Source of the DNA: Hemicordylus capensis
Taxonomy: Eukaryota > Chordata > Lepidosauria > Squamata > Cordylidae
Direction: 5' to 3'
Length of the DNA: 64,000 nt
NCBI RefSeq assembly: GCF_027244095.1
Contig: NC_069657.1
Span: 442,769,563-442,833,562, forward strand
Below are positions 1 to 11,311 of the stretch, piece by piece (within the stretch, counting starts at the first letter, position 1; the number at the start of each line of letters is the position of its first letter). Position numbers and translations under genes: made by a program. The notes under the pieces were generated by a model, which was not told the DNA's origin, did no database searches, and saw nothing but the letters and a program-made list of their open reading frames with translations.

Positions 1-2156
1 AGATGGGACCTATTTTAGTAAGGCAGCTGGCCGGCGTCACATTAACCCTTTGCCAGGCTTCAACTATGCACGTATCTATTTATTACGTGGATATCCCACG
101 TGGGGGATTCCCTGTTTTATCCATACAACTACCCTTTGAGATAGCCGAGAATGAAAGAATGTGCCCAGTCCAGGGTCATCCAATAGGCTTCGTGGCCTTG
201 GAACCCAGGTGGCTAAGTTCTCCCCAGTTTGAGGGCTAATATGTTATGTCAAATCATGTGTAGGCTGGCCGTGTGTGTGTGTTTGTGTGTTTCTTTAAAC
301 CTAAATAGCAACCATGGAGAGGGAATTAATCCTGGACAACAGTGCACAGAGAGGGGGTATTTATCTGAATCCAAGACTAGGTCCTTCCCCCCACAAGTTC
401 TTCAATGTTAGACATTGGGGAGTTGTCTTCAATCCAGAGTCCTCATCTTTTGGGCTCAATACAGGTATAACCTGTATTTAAAGAAGTCATCTTCTATGTG
501 GGTAAATACAGCATTTAACCCTTTCCTCTCTCACAATGGTCCCAATGAAAATGACCTCGCAGCAGGGGTGTGTAGCAAGGCTGCTGACAGCCCTGGGAGG
601 ACAGGCCGCTGAGCGTGCTGCCCCTGCTGGCCACACCCCTTCCCTCTGTGTCAGCCCACCTGGGAAGAGGGCATGAACACATCACCCCTTGCCCTCTCCA
701 GCTGGGCGTTTTCCACACAAGGCTTTTAGCTTGCATCTCCTCCAGAATGGAGGGTGTGCACTCACATATTGGCCAGATTTACCCCCAAATTGCCTGTGAA
801 CTATCAGGGAGCATTTCACACATGATTCGGGTTCTCCGTGGTGTGTTAGCGTGTAGCCCGGCTTGTATCCAGGGTATAAAAATCCAATTTTTGCGTCGGC
901 CATTGGGGGCAACTTTGAACTCTCAGTAAAGCCTTGCAGAAAACTCACAGTAAAGTCTGCTGTGTGAAAAATGACCAGCTGGATGCTTCCCTTTTCTCCT
1001 TTGTGAGAATGGACGTGACCAGCACAGGATAGTCTGCTCGGCGGGGGGCGGGAGATCACAGCAGAGGGTGGAGGGAGCACCCTGAGGGGGCACAAGGGTG
1101 CCTTGGTCCTCCCTTGGAGCCCCCACAGTCCCGGGACAATTGTTTCCCCCGCTCTCTTATCCCTCCACACCTACTAGTTAGTCTCAGGTGGTAAGGTGCT
1201 ATTGGCACCAATGGATGCCTCTTTCCTGTTTAGGGGCACAATTTTTGTTGGGACTGCAACACAAAGGGGGAAATAGTAAATGCCCCCTCCCTACGTACTG
1301 CCATCCTAATCCTGATCCCCACCCAGCAGCTATTTAATGAGACTTCCTTCTAAGTAAGTATGCTTAGGGTTGCACTACATGCCATTATACTGAGTGAGCA
1401 ATTGCAAGTCTGTGAATCTTAGGTGCAATCCTATGCAAATCATGTACTTAAGACCCACTGAACTCAGGGGACTGACATCCAGGTGACATTACTCAATAGT
1501 ACTTGGGAGTTGCTCTAGGATTACTTAAGTTGAATAGGACTACTTAGAATTTAGTCTGAATGTCAGCCATTGGGACTTCCTAGTCTATAGAATCAGGTTG
1601 CAAAGGAGTCATTTATTTCCTACCCCTCGCCCAGCCTCACTGGATTTATCAGAGATTTTTGAGGGTTTTTAATCAGACTGGGGGTGCTCATTGCAACTTA
1701 TTAATGTTTGAGCAAAAAAGTAGTTAAAAGTGGAGATGAATGAGCACAAGTAGAGGCAAGCCATTAAACGTTCCCAGAGAACAAACCTTAATTTCAGCTA
1801 ACTCCAGCCCACAAAAGCTTGCACCACAATAAATGTGTTAGTCTTCAAAGTACTACAGGGCATTTTTTTTTTTTGCAAAAGACTACGGGTATTTCCAAAT
1901 GGAGAAATGCTCCATTTGAAAACTTTCGTTCTTTTCATTATCCATCATGTGATGTACTTTCCCAACATGCAATGTACTTCCCTGCCATCTGCTGACTGTT
2001 TGCTTGCAGTCTGTGGTGAGAATTTGTAATGAGAGGTGCTTTTAAGGTAGTATGAAAAGAGTCAGTTTTCATCATGGATTGCCAGAAGATGGCGCTGCAA
2101 AATTGTGCAACAGGGAAATACTTCATCTGGATGAGGAGTGGACGAGCAACAAGTTG
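1..2156. other. intergenic, no gene recognised
   Basis: I see no coding exon. A short GT-rich run lies at 265-293. The stretch 760-975 loosely resembles 28955-29290 and may be an old DNA-transposon family. Two CTCF-core-like words in inverted orientation lie at 1982-1995 and 2082-2095. Confidence 0.5.
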
Positions 2157-2602
2157 TTCTAGTAAGAACTAATCTGCCTACTTTCCTTTCACTATCCCTA
2201 CCACTGGACTAAATGTTCAAACTGGTTGGGCAGTCCACAAGTTGCACCTCAAATGTTTACGCATCCGCCATCTTGGATCGGGGTAGATGACATCATTACA
2301 AATTACACCATTGGGGCATCCCTATGTGTGCCTACAGTTGAAGCAAATTTGGTTCAAATCAGTTAGGCAGTTCACAAGTTAGCCCACTTGCGCCTCAAAA
2401 GTTTAAGTGTCCTCCATCTTGAATTGGGGTGGATGACATCATCACAAACTACACCATTGAGGTGTCTCTATGTGTCCCTACAACTGTACCCAATTTGATT
2501 CATATTGGTCCAGGTGTTTTGGAGTTGATGGGGTGGGGTGGGGGAGACACACAGACACAATACTGGGTGATCTCATTAGCCTACTGGAAAGTAGTCTAAA
2601 AA
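2157..2602 (+). mobile_element. unclassified interspersed repeat, copy 1 (family also at 36903 and 54263)
   Basis: Begins ttctagtaagaactaatc and ends with gtagtctaaaa. Inside are two imperfect tandem units of about 125 bp, each with the words ttggttcaaatc, gtggatgacatcatc and gtccctac. No coding capacity is visible. The 3' end of copy 2 forms a hairpin directly before CTAA, which suggests a Helitron-like terminus, but the insertion junctions do not prove it. Confidence 0.7.
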
Positions 2603-2794
2603 TAACTTATGTTATCAATGGAGTATTTTTCTACCTGGAAACACCTAAGGCTTCTGCCCTATGCACACTTGCCTAGGAGTGAGACCCCAAGGAACACAGT
2701 AAACTTGCTAGGCCTGTTCCGTAAGAGATCCCTCTGGAATCTCTCTCTCTCTCTCTCTGCCCATTTCAAATGCAAAACTGCTGTTTTCCCCCTC

Positions 2795-2993
2795 TTCTGC
2801 ATATTTATTTCATTTATTTTTATTTTTACATTTACACCCTGCTCTTTCTTCAAGGAGCCCAGAGCAGTGTACATGGTTATGTTTACCCTCACAACAACCC
2901 TGTGAGGTAGGCTAGGCTGAGAGATACTTGACTGGCCCAGAGTCACCCAGTGAGTTTCATGGCTGAATGGGGATTTGGTCTGCAATCCCATTC
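2795..2993 (-). mobile_element. tRNA-derived SINE with (TAA)n-type tail (family A)
   Basis: Antisense copy: ctgctctttcttcaaggagcc, then caacaaccctgtgaggtagg, then ggcccagagtcacccag. It lacks the promoter end. A decayed sense fragment of the same family ends in atataaatgtaataaat at 3128-3205. Confidence 0.75.
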
Positions 2994-3915
2994 AGAAACA
3001 TCTACAGCCATTAACACGAAGGCTTCCCAGGTGGAGCTAGTTGATGTGGAACTTCTGCAGATGTTGGCTGCAGAGCCTCCTCAGGTTGGGTCTCCCTGCC
3101 AGAGGGGAAGGAAGGGTGGCCCTTGAGAGCCAATGAGGTGTAATGGTCAGTGATGGACCAGGCTGCCCTGAATGCCTCAGAAGAAGGATGGATATAAATG
3201 TAATAAATGGAGGTTTCTTTTTCAAAATCCCTGACTCTCATTGAGGCAAAAATCATAGTGATCGGCCCATTCAAACTAATCAGACAGGGCAAACTCATAG
3301 AAATATAACAAAGTCCCTCTGTTCACACGCAGAGCAATACACAAATCGATACACCACAAGAGATTCTCAGGGGTATCTAATTTATTAACACAAAATATGC
3401 CGAGCCCAAGCCAATGAGAGAGACCGGTTTCCAAAATCAATACAGAACAATGTGCAAAAAGGAAGCCAGCAGTTGCTCCTTCAAAGCAAACCAGTGAAAA
3501 ATGGTCCTTTCTTGTTTGTATGGATTTCTGGCAGCCCTGCTGTGCAAAGGCTTCCCATTGGGTGCAACAGCAGACAAGAAAGGGCCCTGCATTCCCCTTG
3601 TCCCTAAAGAAAACAGGGTTTACATTTTAAAAGGCTTTACCATTGCCAAGCTCTTTCAGCAATGCATCGTTTTAACTGTGTTGCTCGCCTCTCTTGACAA
3701 GAGTTGTGCATTGATCCTGATGAATGTGCAGTATCCCTCCCGGGGCCGGTGCTGTGCAGAGGCAGGAGCACATGAGTATGGCAAATTCATCAGGATTAGA
3801 GCATCTGATGCATAGCTCTACTCCTTACTTCCCTGAGCAATGCACAGTTCCAGGGGTGGCCAAGTCTGGAGGAGAAAGCAGTGGAGGCGTAGGCCATTTC
3901 AGTAATATTCTGCTT
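2994..3915. other. intergenic, little recognisable
   Basis: Apart from the decayed family A SINE piece at 3128-3205 I see no gene or clear repeat here. Confidence 0.4.
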
Positions 3916-3996
3916 TAAGAATGTAAGGCAGGCCTTTGGATCAGACCAAAGACTGATCTAATCCAGCATACAGTTTCCCACAGTGGCCAACCAGGT
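3916..3996 (-). mobile_element. CR1 3'-end fragment
   Basis: The words gatcagaccaaagactgatc, taatccagcat and cacagtggccaaccag are an antisense CR1 tail, comparable with the better copies at 35370, 40020 and 51284. Confidence 0.6.
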
Positions 3997-4090
3997 CTTG
4001 CAGTAGCAGGCACGAATCGTCCGCTCTGCTCTGCAAGGTTTGCCTTGGTTGTGTGACTACCTGTGAGCACCGTCTGCTTTAAGATATTCC

Positions 4091-4838
4091 CCTTCGGGGG
4101 ATGTGACCGTAACTCAGTGGGAGAGAGAATCTGCATTGGCTGCAGAAGGTCCCAGGTTCACTCCCTGGCAGCATCTCCAGGTAGGGCTGGGAGAGAGTCC
4201 TACCCGAAACCTTGGAGAGCTGCTGCCAGCCAGTGTAGACAATACTGAGCTAGATAGACCAATAGGGGTGTACACAAAGCTGGGTAGCCCGGTTCTGTGC
4301 GAGTCTGGACCACACTTGAACTGGACTGGGCATGTTTGGTTTTGCCACACACACATGCCAAACCCGCCCTGCCCCGGTTTGTTCTGGTCTGTAGGGGTGG
4401 GGTTGCAATGTAAAAATAAAATTACTCACCCCCTCTGGGTGGGAGGAGGCCCACACGGAGGCCAATTGGGCATGCGTGGCTGCCTCCAAAATGGACACCA
4501 CCATGTGGGTGAGGCCCAGAACGGGCCGAAGACTGCCCGAACCGGGTGATTTGACTCATAATGGAGGCCGGCGGGGGGAGGGGGAACCTCCGAAGACCCC
4601 CCCTGTGGCCTTGGAGAAGCCCCCTGGAGGGGGTAGTAAAAATAAATAAATTAAAATATCATGAACCACCACCATCCCAAACGGCCAGGGGTGGTGGTGG
4701 TCTGATAATGAACCAAACTGGGGGTTTGGGGGGCGGTTTGGTTCAATATCAGACTGTTGATATCAGACATCGAATCTGTTTGCACATCCCTACGGATCGA
4801 TGGTCTGACTCAGTATAAGGCAGTTTCCTATGTTCATC
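4091..4838 (+). mobile_element. tRNA-derived SINE (family C) split by a hAT-like MITE
   Basis: The SINE head (gtaactcagtgggagagaat, then ggtcccaggttcactccc as B box) runs to 4261. Its tail resumes at 4794 (tggtctgactcagtataagg). The insert 4262-4793 has inverted ends taggggtgtacacaaa and tttgcacatcccta, typical of squamate hAT MITEs. Its interior is GC-rich. The flanking duplication is too diverged to call. Confidence 0.75.
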
Positions 4839-5456
4839 TGCCTCCAGAAAACCAAGAAGAGAGACATGTAGTCAGATAGCCCTCTCCCACCCCACAGCAA
4901 CTTGTATGCAGATGTGTACTGCCTCTGAACTTGGAGTTAGCATCAAGACTAACAGCTATTGACAGTCTTAGACCTCTTGTCTAATCCCCTTTTAAAGCTT
5001 TATTTATACACATGCAGGTGGAGCAACAGTAGGGACGAGCTGACTGTGTACACCACCTTCAACACAGCAGATCTGCCACTCCACAGTGGATCCCCCAGAG
5101 AGAGACTCCCTTGCACCCCAAGCGGCCCTCAGCCAGCAATCAGCTTTCTCTCTCCACTACTGACCCCATCTGTCATCCTTTCAAAATGCGCTTTCAAAAT
5201 GCGTGCACACACACCCCTTACATCAGCCCTTTGCTTGGGAGATGGTCACATCCTCCACTCAAGAGATCTCTAAGCCATTAGCTCCCATTAAGGAAACATC
5301 AACTGCCCCTGACAAACCATCTGCTTAATAAAAGGCATGACCAGCCATTTGTAACACTCAGTCTGGTGATCTGACCTCTTGACCACAAAGCCAGTTGCTT
5401 GAAAGGAGAAGGAGAAGGAGAAGAAGAAAATGCAAGAAAATAAGACCTCAGCATCA
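4839..5456. other. intergenic, no feature recognised
   Basis: No gene or clear repeat, apart from a GAA/GGAGAA purine run at 5403-5430. Confidence 0.4.
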
Positions 5457-5690
5457 AGTCAGAGTGGTGCAGTGGTCAGAGTGCTGGACTAGGACTGGGG
5501 AGACCCGAGTTCAAATCCCCATTCAGCCATGAGACTTGCTGGGTGACTCTGGCCAGTCACTTCTCTCTCAGCCTAGCCTACTTCACAGGGTTGTTGTGAG
5601 GAGAAACTTAAGAATGTAGTGCACCACTCTGAGCTCCTTGGAGGAAGAGTGGGATATAAATGTAATAATAATAATAATAATAATAATAAC
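5457..5690 (+). mobile_element. tRNA-derived SINE (family A) with (TAA)n tail
   Basis: The A box is in gtggtgcagtggtcagag and the B box is gagttcaaatcc. The body contains cacagggttgttgtgagg and ends ggatataaatg followed by about eight TAA units. The tail is the target of the R4 insertion that follows. Confidence 0.85.
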
Positions 5691-7100
5691 CAGTCAATAA
5701 CACCTGTCTGACTGTGTAAACAAGAATTATTTCTTGTTTACACAGTCAGACGGGTGCCACCGACCGGTTTGTTTTATCCAGACATCGAGTCCTTCCCAAG
5801 AACCTGGGATGGCTGAATTTTATCATCAATACTGTTGGTTATTATAGATATTGTCGCAAAATATAGGCTGTTCCCAGTGAAGCTGCTTTTTGTAATTGGC
5901 TGATGGTGATTTCTGTGGCCCCTATGGTGTTGAGGTGCTCTTCAAGGTCTTTTGGAACTGCACCCAGGGCGCCAATTACCACTGGGGTTATTTTGGTCTT
6001 TTTCTGCCACAGCCTTTCAATTTCAATTTGTAGATCTTTTTATTTGGTGATATTTTCTATTTCTTTTTCTTCTATTCTGCTATCCCCTGGTATTGCTATG
6101 CCGATTATTTTAACTTGTTTTTCTTTCTTCTCCACTACAGTTATATCTGGTGTATTGTGTGGCAGATATTTGTCTGTTTGTAGTCGGAAGTCCCATAATA
6201 TTTTTACATCTTCATTTTCTTCAACTTTTTCAATTTTATGGTCCCACCAATTCTTGGCTACAGGTAGCTTGTATTTTTTGCAGATGTTCCAGTTTATCAT
6301 CCCTGCTACCTTGTCATGCCTTTGTTTGTAGTCAGTCTGTGCGATCTTTTTACAACAGCTGATTAGGTGGTCCACGGTTTCATCTGCTTCTTTACAAAGG
6401 CGGCACTTGCTGTTTGTGGTGGATTTTTCTACTTTTGCTCTTATTGCATTTGTTCTTAGTGCCTGTTCTTGTGCAGCCAGTATTAAACCCTCTGTTTCTT
6501 TCTTCAAGTTGCCATTCTTAAGCCATTGCCAGGTCTTGGTGATGTCTGATTTTCCACTTATATTGTGCAAATATTGACCATGCAGGGGCTTATTTCTCCA
6601 TTTTTCTGCTCGGTTCTTGACTTGTTCTTTCTTGTAGGCCTGTTTTCTTTCATTGGTGTTGAATAGTTTTGCATTATTGACCATTTGAAATGCATCTTCT
6701 TCACTGTCCTTGATATATTCTTCAAGGCCTCTTTTCTCCTCCTCTACTGTTTGATGGACTTGCAGCATTCCTCTTCCACCTGAGCTGCGAGGGAGATATA
6801 GCCTATCGACATCACTGCGGGGGTGCAGAGCATGATTGATGGTCATGATTTTCCTGGTCTTACGATCCAGCGTCTCTAGCTCTGCCTGGGTCCAGTCTAT
6901 TATTCCTGCAGTGTATCTGATAACAGGTATAGCCCAGGTGTTTATGGCTTGTATGATGATGATGATGATGATGATGCGACGATATCTATAATACTGATAA
7001 TAAAATTCAGCCATCCCAGGTCCTTGGGAAGGACTCGATGTCTGGATAAAACAAACCAGTCAATAGCACCTGACTGTGTAAACAAAAATAATAATAATAA
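5691..7100 (-). mobile_element. R4/Dong-type LINE, C-terminal part, in a head-to-head arrangement
   Basis: The minus-strand reading frame runs from about 6950 to a TAA at 5842. It contains the zinc knuckle CRLCKEADETVDHLISCC, the endonuclease-type segment PDITVV..KQVKIIGIAIPGD, and the end YILRQYL. One in-frame stop (TAA where YKD is expected) lies at 6044-6042. The 3'UTR follows to about 5736. A second R4 3' end in plus orientation lies at 6977-7100, joined through a (GAT)n run at 6952-6976, and a third short plus-oriented 3' end lies at 5691-5735. TAA runs flank both sides, as expected for Dong/R4 elements that target TAA repeats. Confidence 0.8.
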
Positions 7101-7861
7101 AATTAAGTCTCTGTACTGATGATGGAGGAAAAAATAGCCCTGTAGCAAACAGGAGATTCTGTGGGATGGGGTGGGGAAGATCATGGTGGTATCAGGCTCT
7201 CTGCCCCCACCCCCACCCCATGCCTGATTTATACACTTCATCGTTTATTTCTTTTTTAAACATTGTATCCCACCTTGCTTTATTAAAGAAAAGAACTCAA
7301 AGTGGCTAACAGATGTTAAAAATGACTGGGAAACAAAAGCAATCAAAACACAATTGAATGAAAACAGGATAACAGAACAAAAAAGATAGTCAAGTAATTA
7401 GATGCATAGATCAGTTTAGCCCTGAAGTTTGTTTGTTTCCCCCCCAGAAAAGCCCAGTCTCACTCAACATCTATAGAAGGACAATGAGGGAATTTGGCCA
7501 GCATCTTAAGGAAGGGCATTCCATTGTGTACAGCCTCTTTAAGAGCAAAATCAAAAAGGTCCTCAGGATGAGAAAGGCCATGTGAGAAAAGCAGGGAAAT
7601 CATTTCAGTTAGTGGTTGGGTTTGCATTATCTCCTTGGGAGCATGAACAGATGCACTAGAAATCAGAGACAGTCCACAGGTAAGTTGTGCTTGTTTCTTT
7701 TTCACCAATCTAAGTTTTTATGCACTAGGCATCTACTGCCTTGTCCCCTGGCTCAGTATCAGAGTTGCCAAATTTCCAGGATTGGCCTCATCAGGACTTT
7801 TTTTCACTCATCAGGCATCATTTTTCACTCGCCACGGACATTCATTCATCACAGACTAGTA
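7101..7861. other. intergenic with LINE-tail remnant
   Basis: At 7238-7330 an antisense LINE-like 3' end is visible (cattgtatcccaccttgc, then ctcaaagtggctaac). No gene is seen in the rest. Confidence 0.4.
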
Positions 7862-7996
7862 CAGAGATTCTCAACGTTGGGTCCCCAGATGTTATTGGAC
7901 TTCAGCTCCCACAATCCCCAACTAAAGGCCTCTGGGGTTGGGGACTATGGGAGTTGAAGTCCAATAACATCTGGGGACCAACGTTGAGAATCCCTG
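7862..7996. mobile_element. palindromic hAT-like MITE with exact 8-bp target duplication
   Basis: The element is 135 bp, starts cagagattctcaacg and ends cgttgagaatccctg. The two halves are near-perfect inverted repeats around ggcctctgggg. GACTAGTA flanks it exactly on both sides (7854-7861 and 7997-8004). CAG ends with an 8-bp duplication are typical of hAT. Confidence 0.9.
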
Positions 7997-8004
7997 GACT
8001 AGTA

Positions 8005-8636
8005 GACTGCCTCAGCCCTGCTCCCGAGTAGCTACATTGGATGATCCTCTCAACTTTTCTAGACCATGGAACCTAAAATAATTGTATTTTTTGCTTCAGG
8101 GCAGGGCAGTGATGACTCCCACCCCAAGCATGGTGCCCCTGCGTGATTTCAAAGAGTTGTACCTTTAAGAGTTCCATGGAAAGAGATTCTGCAGTTGCAG
8201 CTTCTACTGTCACTGCACCATTATGACCATCCCAGTGAGGCTGGAGCAATAACAGCCAAGAATCCGGCCAACAGTCTCACATTGATCTGCGCTAGCCAGC
8301 CAAATTATTTAGCCACAGGCTTCTAGTTTAACTATCAAGGCCAATAGCTATTGACTGATGTCTTCCATATATTTGCCGAATACCTTATTATAAGCATCTG
8401 AGTTAGTGGCCAGCAGCACCCCTAGTGGTGTAGTAGTAGTAGTAGTAGTAGTAGTAGCAGTAGTAGTAGTAGCAGTAGTAGTAGTAAGAGTTTTACAGAT
8501 TTATATCCCACCCTTCATCACTGATACCAGGACGACAGGCAAATAATGAAAACACAACAGCAGCAACAGCAGCACATCCAATAAAACAGCAACATCTGGG
8601 GCAATACAACTAATTTCAAATATACATTAAGTTAAT
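8005..8636. repeat. intergenic with a (TAG)n microsatellite
   Basis: A TAG/CAG trinucleotide run lies at about 8430-8486. It is followed by an antisense LINE-type tail (atttatatcccacccttcat). The remainder, 8005-8429, shows nothing I recognise. Confidence 0.6.
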
Positions 8637-9075
8637 TCACATGACCAGCCCTACCAGGGTAGGGTTGGGCTAGCCCAGTAGGGCTGGTTGTGTGAAGCCT
8701 CGAAATTTGCTCCTAATCCTTCTGCTCCTCCCCCAGGTAGCCCCGATTTTAAGCCTGGGCGTACACAGTTAGGTAGGAGGGAAAGGTCATGCCTCCTACC
8801 TCACAATGTTGATCATGTAGGTTGTCGGGCTGCCGGCAGCTGCTCCTGAGCTGGGGAAAGGGAAGAAAGGGCCTGGCAGCATGGCGCTTTCCCAATGCAC
8901 CGTGCTGCTTGTGTGGTGCATTATGGGATACCAGGCAATTCAGCTTCCTTCTCCCCCGTGCTGCCTGGCTCAATGCAATGCCACCTGTGTGGGTGCATGG
9001 GCGCGGAAACCTGGTTGGGTTCATGTTACGTGGAAGGGGGACGATAGGTTTCTGCCTTCCTTCAAGCTCCCCCAA
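8637..9075. mobile_element. possible DNA element starting with a long hairpin
   Basis: 8637-8695 is an imperfect palindrome; the arms tcacatgaccagccctac and gtagggctggttgtgtga differ at two positions. The GC-rich sequence to about 9075 may belong to the same element, but I cannot find its other end. Confidence 0.4.
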
Positions 9076-9559
9076 TTGATTGCAAGAAAGACCTTATTGT
9101 GTGGACAAAGCACTCTCTTTAGTCTATCCTGAATTTGTTGCCAGTCAATTTCTGTGGGTGACCTGAGTTCTTATATTGTGAGGGAAGGAGCAATTGTTCT
9201 CTCTTTCCACTCTTTCCATACTATCCTGTGTTCTAGTTGTTTCTACTATTTAGGAACAGTCCCTGTGTTCTTTTACCTGATCCTGGTAAAGCACTGTCAC
9301 CATTTTGCTTTTGGAGGAAATGTTGGATATCTAGAAATTAAGTATCCGAGTAGGAAGCAGATACATCTGAACTCTATAATCTGTGTGTGCAGGTAAATGC
9401 ACACACGGACGAAAAATGTCAGCGTCCATCTCCCCTCCCCTCCCCTGTAATTGCTAATATAGATTACTGCAGGCAACTATGATATAACTAGATCACTAGA
9501 TTAATCTCTATTAACATTCTATTAAAACATTATCTTATATTCTCTTTTTATTTAAAAAA

Positions 9560-9625
9560 GACTGCCCTGAGCCATTTTGGAAGGGTGGTATAAATATTGA
9601 ATGAATGAATGAATGAATAATAAAG
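9560..9625 (+). mobile_element. L2-type LINE 3' tail
   Basis: gccctgagccattttggaag, then ggtggtataaatattgaatg and (AATG)n. The same tail occurs at the end of the L2 fragment near 39590. Confidence 0.65.
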
Positions 9626-9739
9626 TCAATTGTAATGAACCATCTAATCTACAACAAGCAAGAAAGGGATATTTACAGCCATAGATCTGTTTTGAAGCAG
9701 ATTCAATGCTGAGTCTTGAAACAACCCCATGGGAACACA

Positions 9740-10097
9740 AGGAGCATGATTCATCACAGTTAAATGCCACTGACTCATAATCCGTATCAGTCGAAACGCG
9801 TCTGGCTCAGGACATAGGATTGTCCAAGCATCAGCTTGTGCTGCATCACACCACAGGACTACAAACTATATATGTGGAACAATTCATTTCCTATATCTGG
9901 TATAGACATTCAAGAACTCTCTGTTGGAGCATCCCTTTTTGGACTTTTTTGTCTATATTTTATATGCTTATAGATTTATCTATACATTTTTGCGATAGCT
10001 TTCTTCTTTACTATGGAAAGTATATTTTGTTAATTGTCTTTTTATATATACTGTCTAGATTTATACAGGTTATACTCAGATTACTTTTAGGATCATA
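9740..10097 (+). mobile_element. retroelement fragment with a hammerhead-like motif, interrupted by a GC-rich repeat
   Basis: The stretch begins near a decayed hammerhead-like motif (9766-9806). It then continues through an AT-rich region (gcatcagcttgtgctgcatc, then tttgcgatagctttcttctt) and resumes after the GC-rich insertion at 10740-10840. Hammerheads are known from Penelope-like elements, so that class is my best guess. No coding part is visible. Confidence 0.4.
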
Positions 10098-10738
10098 CTA
10101 GCTGACCCACACAGAGCATCTGTGCGCTCTTTGGGGCCAGCTGTTCCCCCTCCCTCCTGCCCCATTCTCCCTCCCCCCGAATTCTCTCCTGCCCTCCCTT
10201 TCCCCTCCTGGCCCACTCTCTCCTGCCCCCTCCCCTCCCCTTGCCCCACTCTCTTGCCCTCCCCCCTTGCTCTCCCCCTCCCCCTTGCTCTCCCCCCTCC
10301 CCTCCCCACACTGAGTACCCTTACCTCCGCTGCCACAGGCCAGGCCCTCCTTACTGGGTGGCAGGCGGCCAAAAAGGCCGCCGTGGTTCCTCCTCCCGGG
10401 CGGCAAACAGGGAAGTTCCGCCGCCCGGTTTCCTCCTGCCCCGGCCTCCCACAGGTGCCTTGGCTCCATGGGTGGCTCTGCGGCCGGCTGGCCGGCTGCC
10501 TCGTCTCTGCAGCCGGGCCCACAGGCCCTCCACCAGGCCAAGTACCGGCTCCGCAGCCCGCCGCTTGCCTCCCAGTGCCAGCCAGTCCCAGGGCCAGCAG
10601 GCCGGCCCGCCACCACCATTGGCCTGTGCCCCAGCCAATCAGATAGCTTGCCAGGACGCACATTCCATGGCACACCTAGGAGATATAGATATAGATATAG
10701 ATATAGATATAGATATAGATATAGATATAGATATATAA
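10098..10738 (+). mobile_element. GC-rich interspersed repeat, copy 1, ending in (GATATA)n
   Basis: Starts tactagctgacccacacag, then catctgtgcgctctttggg and a C-rich stretch. It contains cagccaatcag and ends in about nine GATATA units (10681-10735). The same start occurs at 15776, and a related one at 18465. Long open frames here are a by-product of GC content. Confidence 0.65.
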
Positions 10739-10930
10739 CCTATTTTTTATAAAGTGAGAATATAGATTGTGGTTCCGGTTTGTCAAAAGATTCATATTTG
10801 GGATTAAAACGAATACAGAAAAGGGCATAGAATATACATCTGGTTGGTTTTTTTATGGGGGGTGGGGGTCTTTTGGTCACCAGTACATTTTCTCTGAGAT
10901 TCTATAAAGTTTTGTATAATCACGGTTCTC

Positions 10931-11102
10931 CAGTGTGGGGCGTAGCTATAATTGAGCGAAAGGGTTCAAAGAACATGGGCCCCCAGCTCCTGAGGGCCCT
11001 CCAGCTTCACCAATCCCTATTTTCTTCATTATCTCCCTCACTCTGGGGGGCCACCAGAGAGAGGGATGAACACGGGCTCCCTCTTCCCTAGCTACGCCCC
11101 TG
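10931..11102. mobile_element. hAT-like MITE
   Basis: The ends are cagtgtggggcgtagcta and tagctacgcccctg, inverted with respect to each other. The interior carries gggttcaaagaacatgggcc. Confidence 0.65.
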
Positions 11103-11311
11103 TGTATACACAAAACTGTCCCTATTTTCACCTGTGAAAAGCTGGAGGGTATGAACTATTTACAGTTGCATAAACTTCTGTCATATCAAGTGTGAGCTAT
11201 CAAACCAGTCTTGTGTTACTGGGGCTTTCCTGTCTGGTTGCATTTAGAGTGGCACATATTTTCTTGCATGCTGTCTATAACTGTATCCACATGCATGTGT
11301 GTTTGTGCGCG

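Noticed and set aside
760-975. Similarity between 760-975 and 28955-29290
   Set aside because: Shared words (ctatcaggga, tttaccc) are too few and scattered to claim a repeat family without an alignment.
682-1170. 162-codon minus-strand open frame
   Set aside because: No recognisable domain and no splice or codon pattern; part of it overlaps a possible old repeat.
4103-4549. 148-codon plus-strand open frame
   Set aside because: It runs from a SINE into the hAT-like MITE inserted in it.
5903-6362. Plus-strand open frames of 142 and 70 codons
   Set aside because: Both are antisense to the R4 LINE reading frame.
10076-10752. Several long overlapping open frames on both strands (up to about 199 codons)
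   Set aside because: They lie in a GC-rich repeat with low stop frequency, are proline/glycine-rich in all frames, and run into a GATATA microsatellite.
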